A stretch of 64,000 nt of DNA, from contig OY540813.1 of the NCBI GenBank assembly GCA_961205875.1, forward strand, positions 11,503,001 through 11,567,000. Direction: 5' to 3'. A program made the position numbers and the translations under genes. Source of the DNA: Sialis fuliginosa (taxonomy: Eukaryota > Arthropoda > Insecta > Megaloptera > Sialidae). The notes under the pieces were generated by a model. It was not told where the DNA came from. It did not search any database and saw only the letters and a list, made by a program, of their open reading frames with translations. Shown here in pieces: positions 59,403 to 64,000 of this stretch (position 1 is the stretch's first letter; every line of letters starts with the position of its first letter).

Positions 59403-61808
59403 ATAATATATTACAAAATAATTTATAGATAGATGCTAAATTTAAATTCAAACAACATTTATAGATATAAAATTTTTAAAAATATATTTTTCCAGGTAAG
59501 TAAGTACATATTATATTATTTATATACATATACTCGTATGCACATATGTACACAATATTAAATAAAGCTGCATACACACTTTACAAATGGACATTTAATC
59601 AAAAATACTCGAAATAATAATGGTGTCATTATAATCTCTAAGATTTGATATACAAATTATGATCCCTACGTAGATTTCTTGTATAAAACACCTCAAAATA
59701 ATCATATAGATACATTAATATATAGATATAAATAATAAATAGGTATCTATAAGATCACAAATAGATAGTTTCATTAGCTGTTAACTTTTCTCAGTAATAA
59801 TTTAATAACTAAACCGTATATAGTTTTTATTGCATGCAAGAATTTATTTATTTTATAAGTGAGGAACGAACACATTTTCGTAGAATATACTCAAGAACAG
59901 ATTGCTACTACAAAATATATCAATATATTCTGGAGTGTTTTCCAATAATATGTTGTTTTTCCAAAATTAAATGAAGCACTTTTTACACGGTAGATATGTA
60001 TATTGATTTAGTAGGTACATATAGTGACAGTTTTCTGCTTAGGCTCCACAAGTATACATAGGTACTATTAATAACAGCCGTAATTTATATTATATATTGC
60101 AATTATAATTTGATGTTTTTATGATAATAATCAAAAATAATGTAAACAGATTTTCGGCAGTCCTATTTTTAAAACTATGAAAGATTATTATTTTTTAATT
60201 TTGGATTTTAATTTTTTTTTTTTAAGTTCGCATTGTCAGCAAACTCTTTATTTGAATTAAGTGTATAAAATAGGTAAATTAAGCAAGTACCTAAACCCCC
60301 ATAGTATAGAGGAGGCCTATGATTAAAATGACAGATAAATGTTTTTTGTTAAAGCATATTTTTTGGTATTGAAATGTTCAAACAAATTAATTTTTCTCTT
60401 ATATATGTCTGATATATTGTATATTATCTCTTCCCTGGACCGAACATGACTCACCAGTCCCTCCCAAAAATGTGAATGTAATATCTTTCCTCCCACATAA
60501 TAAGAATACTCTACCGATCATGTACGATTCTAAAAACGTTTTTTTCAATAGCTATTTGAAATTAATATGTCAGGTAATTCCAAATCCCGCATTCCCGTGC
60601 ACGATTGATACGTGACACGCCAATAGTTCCCGAAAGAGTGAACGTAAGTTCACCTTTTCTTGAACCGACTGATGCAAATTAAATTCAGGTAATTCCAAAC
60701 GCCTCGAGCGAAAACACAAACTGGTATCGTAACAAGTAAAAACGGCATTTGTTTTTAATTTTGCGACCGGTGAACGTACTGCAAGTGCGTCAACGCGCGC
60801 TTTCTAAGGGTATCAATGCGTATGCAACGGGAATGAGAACGATGGGATGGGCTGGGTATAGTATAATTATAGGATTCATTATTAGTTTGACGTCAGAAAG
60901 GTCCATGCTCTTGTTACATCTATTAGAGATTAATTTATGTAATAAAAAAAGTAATTGGAGAAGTTATGTAAAGAAACATCCGATAATCTTACGAATCCAT
61001 ACAGACAATCAAAGCGTTAAGTAAATTTCTTTTTTCTAATTAATTATTAACTTCCCAACAAAATTTATTGTAATCGGCCCAAAAATTAGGTCACTATAGT
61101 ATATTTTCAGAAAAGTGTTTTGATTCACGTCTGAAAGAAAGGATTTTTCGAAATTCAACCCCTACGGAGGTAAAAAAGGGTGTAAAAGGTGTGGTTAAAA
61201 AATATTTTTTTAATCGGATTTACTTGAAACTTAGTGGGGGTGGGGAGTTCGATTTCAAAAATGATCCTTTTAATAGACACTCTTTAATTAGTAAATAAGA
61301 AAAATAAAAAATATAAATAGTAACTAGATTAAAGTTATACTAATTGCAAGTAATGATGTGCTATTAAAATTTCACTACCTTCAACATTTTTATTTGATCT
61401 TAAACTGAATGTATTGTTTTTTTTTAAGGATTTACAAAATAATTTTATCACAATACATTAAAAATAACCAAACAATTGAATATGCTACTGTAAAATAAAA
61501 TTATCAACCTCAAAACTTCCGTAAGACACATTAAATTTAAAGACTACATTATTTAATGTAATTTGTAATATTTAGTTAAGAAACCACAAAAAGTATATTT
61601 GTTCTTATTTGCAATAAACACTCATTATCGTCAGATAAGAAAAATGCATTAGTCAGACCATGGTATTCAAGAAAAATAAAGTTAATAATCATCGCAAGGC
61701 ACGTCACAAAATACAGTGGATGTCTTCAAGAAATTTCGGGAGTAACTAAATAACTTATTTATGTGAACTCTGATCTCTTATGTGTTTCTTCATGTCATGT
61801 TTGTTGGT

Positions 61809-61899
61809 TCAGATGTTAGGAACAAAGGCAATCAGGAGCGTTCTAAGTTCGTCAACTGTAGTTGGGGTAATCATTTCATGAGCGCAATCGGTCCAGTAG
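61809..61899 (-). CDS. Possible terminal exon or decayed coding fragment
   Basis: On the minus strand, a pyrimidine-containing stretch ending CAACATTTCAG precedes a frame reading (Y)WTDCAHEMITPTTVDELR TLLIAFVPNI, then TGA. It is GC-richer than its surroundings. Beyond the stop, the same frame continues TNKHDMKKHIRDQSSHK, which resembles the helix and His pair of a C2H2 zinc finger. It may therefore be a broken gene rather than a real last exon. No partner exons are recognised to the right. Confidence 0.25.
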
Positions 61900-63063
61900 C
61901 TGAAATGTTGATGGGGGATGTTTTAAATAAATGAAAAATATACATTTATATGTTTTTTAAATAGGTATAACAAATATTATCAGTACATATTCCAATAATC
62001 AAAAAATTGTAGTCTCCCTTTATAAGCATCACGCATTATATTAAAATTAGCTTGCTGAAATCGAAAGTGCTTTTGCATGGAAACATTTTTTTTAATAGTT
62101 TCTGGGCAATCAAAATGTCTGTTTTTATCAAAGTGGAGAAAAATATTGCTTATATTAAAGAATAAATAAAAATCATCTAGTAATTACTATGAAGTATTTT
62201 AATTTTAAACAGATTAATATTAAACAATCGCAAGTTTTACTTAAGAAACTACTATGACTATAATTGTTATCTTATTTTATAATATACATTTTTAAATAAA
62301 AATATTTTGAAAAAAATGCATACGTCATAAAACAGTGCCCCACATCTTAAACAAGTTCTCGGCATTTAGAAATACATTCATTACGTATAAGCTTAAAACT
62401 TTTTTATCACCAACAGACACATTTTTTGTCGTGTGTAGCATATGCAATCACATATTCGCATAGATAAGTTGTTAGTAACTAGTCGACATATGTTTAACAA
62501 CAACTTTCACACATGATATCCAACAAATACAGGTATATGTCATCACATATACATCTAGCATTCCATCTTTTTCTCATAAATGACATTAAAGTTCAATTAT
62601 ATCAAGTGGAGTACGTCGGTTTTTATTCGAAGAGTTTTATTTGAACTGCGTCATATTACCCATTCCACTGGCCTTCAGTAATGATGTACAAGGGAGGGCT
62701 AAATAGTTTCAGTTGAGTGTACAGGTTCAAAAGAGATGTTAATAAACAGTTTTGTCTCATTTAGTAACAATAATGATGATGATTGGCAATGTTTGCAGAA
62801 CGTCATCAAACTAAACAAATGATTGATGTGTGTGATAACCGATTTTTTTGAACTGACACTCGAACTGTAAACAATGTTATTTGAATTGTTGTCTAATGTC
62901 AAAGAGTGCTTTTTACCGTAGTTCTTGTATTTCTAAAAAAAACTTAACAGTGGATTAATTGTTATCATTATATGATTTCATTGTTGATATAAGAACTGTA
63001 AAATGTAATTGTTGATAGTACAATAATAAACGTTGTGTATATCGGAAACTGCGAGTTTTTGTT

Positions 63064-64000
63064 ATGTCATTAATGAAGCCCGAAACTCAAACGATTCAAA
63101 ATTATATTCAACCGAACTCAAATTTCAATGACTTTAATGACAGTGATGATGATTCGATTAGTGGATTAACTACAGATGGATGTGCAGTGTATCCTGAAAA
63201 TAATATCAAAATCAACATTGATGACTTAACTACTGATGTTTTCAATAATGGTAGTTTAAAATGTAACAATGAAATAGCAAAAAATGATTATATTAATTAT
63301 GAAAATAAGTTAAACGATCAAAATTTGAACAATGAAGTTAATGATCTCGTAAGTTCTACTGGAACTGTATCAGGGAATGATTTTTTAGTTGTAAATGCTG
63401 TTAATTCATTAAAAACACATGATGAAAATAAAGAAAAAGAAAAGAAGACACAAGAAGATGAATTGTCATCTAGTGGAAGTGAAACATATTTATTAAAAAA
63501 CAGTAATAACTCATCAAAATGTAGTCCAACAGTTATCAACAATAATTGTAATAAAAATAACACAAGGAGCGACGTTCTGATGACATCATATCCGGAAGAG
63601 AATTCAAATATGGATATTCCAAATTTCTTTCCTGAAATCAACAAAGAAGTTCCTAATTGCGAAGGCCATTTAGTAGACAATGACAATGAAATTTTACTCA
63701 ACAATCAAATTGAAATTAATGTTGATGATTCTTCGGATAAGAATAACATGATTGTAAGTGTACCTGAAAATACTGTTAGCATAGTTTCGTGTTCTTCGGA
63801 TGAATATAGTGATGAAGAAGATTCTTATAACTTAAGAACAGACGGACAAGTGATTTCTCCAGATGAAACGAATCAAGTTCCAGCAATTCCTGGTATGAGT
63901 TTTGGTGCAGTCAATGTTGAAAACTCTTCGGATGTTCAATTTGGTAACAGAACTTACTACCAAGGACCTGTGACCATTAAACAGATTGTTTACCCCAAAA
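63064..64000 (+). CDS. RHIM-motif protein, probable PGRP paralogue (5' part)
   Basis: From ATG 63064 the frame is open to the window edge (312 codons, no splice needed). The product is rich in Asn, Asp, Ser and Glu (NDFNDSDDDSISG near the start, SCSSDEYSDEEDSYNL near 250-265) and has no signal peptide or membrane helix so far. Near the edge it carries SSDVQFGNRTYYQGPVTIKQ (288-307). VQFG fits the RHIM core tetrad, and the spacing G..T...G.VTI matches the motif in the PGRP gene at 49323. Both genes place an acidic Ser-rich patch ahead of the motif and lie in the same orientation. This suggests a tandem PGRP-LC/LE-type paralogue whose membrane and ectodomain exons lie beyond 64000. An IMD-like adaptor is an alternative. 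The ATG at residue 4 could also be used. Confidence 0.8.
   Translation, partial: MSLMKPETQTIQNYIQPNSNFNDFNDSDDDSISGLTTDGCAVYPENNIKINIDDLTTDVFNNGSLKCNNEIAKNDYINYENKLNDQNLNNEVNDLVSSTGTVSGNDFLVVNAVNSLKTHDENKEKEKKTQEDELSSSGSETYLLKNSNNSSKCSPTVINNNCNKNNTRSDVLMTSYPEENSNMDIPNFFPEINKEVPNCEGHLVDNDNEILLNNQIEINVDDSSDKNNMIVSVPENTVSIVSCSSDEYSDEEDSYNLRTDGQVISPDETNQVPAIPGMSFGAVNVENSSDVQFGNRTYYQGPVTIKQIVYPK

Larger units (their letters stand above)
52744..63063. other. 10-kb spacer between the two RHIM-bearing genes
   Basis: No gene is recognised. It contains foldback FB-A copy 2 (52949-53501), FB-C copy 2 (55741-56430), a perfect 13-bp hairpin (57300-57330), FB-B copy 2 (57997-58132) and a TIR element (59057-59402). 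A hAT-like start CAGGGCTTCGAACCG lies at about 56983. A GC-richer unassigned block with a 113-bp-spaced repeat of CAGGTAATTCCAAA is at about 60570-60860, and a possible minus-strand coding fragment is at 61809-61899. Other parts are AT-rich. Confidence 0.6.

Noticed and set aside
60749-61024. 91-codon plus-strand frame starting in a GC-richer block
   Set aside because: The first part reflects local composition and the latter part is AT-rich. There is no recognisable domain, and the listed start is not an ATG.
1-64000. CRISPR arrays, bacterial operons, rRNA genes
   Set aside because: No regularly spaced direct repeats, no ribosome-binding-site-led gene strings and no rRNA-like sequence were seen. 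The window is eukaryotic throughout.

Overview
This is a 64 kb piece of an AT-rich insect-type nuclear genome. Evidence for this is spliced genes with GT-AG introns of about 1 to 11 kb, poly(A) signals, many small DNA-transposon derivatives, and an insect-style innate-immunity receptor (PGRP). I cannot name the species. Dipterans such as Drosophila are unlikely, because a delta-tubulin gene is present and Drosophila has none. There is no prokaryotic gene layout, CRISPR array or rRNA.

Layout. (1) 1 to about 27.5 kb, plus strand: the 3' half of an SCYL2 (SCY1-like pseudokinase 2, CVAK104) gene. Five exons join in consistent phase (5282-5435, 8327-8576, 9543-9896, 12716-12963, 27213-27467), and a phase-neutral 63-bp candidate exon lies at 16119-16181. 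The kinase-like domain lies upstream of the window. The introns are filled with foldback elements, MITEs, a Helitron with a Harbinger-type element inside it, a hAT with a nested element, and a piggyBac-type element. (2) 27.5-47.7 kb: a gene-poor, repeat-rich spacer. (3) 47776-49080, minus strand: an intact single-exon delta-tubulin gene, convergent with SCYL2. (4) 49323-52727, plus strand: a two-exon, 351-aa type II membrane PGRP with a cytoplasmic RHIM-like motif and an ectodomain that lacks the amidase cysteine. It is head-to-head with delta-tubulin across 242 bp. (5) 52.7-63.0 kb: repeats and AT-rich spacer. (6) 63064-64000, plus strand: the start of another gene with a long acidic N-terminus ending in a second RHIM-like motif, probably a PGRP paralogue cut by the window edge.

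Function. The two right-hand genes fit IMD-pathway sensing of peptidoglycan: the ectodomain binds ligand and the RHIM-like segment nucleates amyloidal signalling. Delta-tubulin belongs to centriole and axoneme biology and SCYL2 to clathrin-vesicle traffic, so these neighbours share no pathway. The less usual content is the RHIM pair, the intronless delta-tubulin sharing a short divergent promoter with an immune receptor, and several repeat families that form long hairpins with clear target-site duplications.
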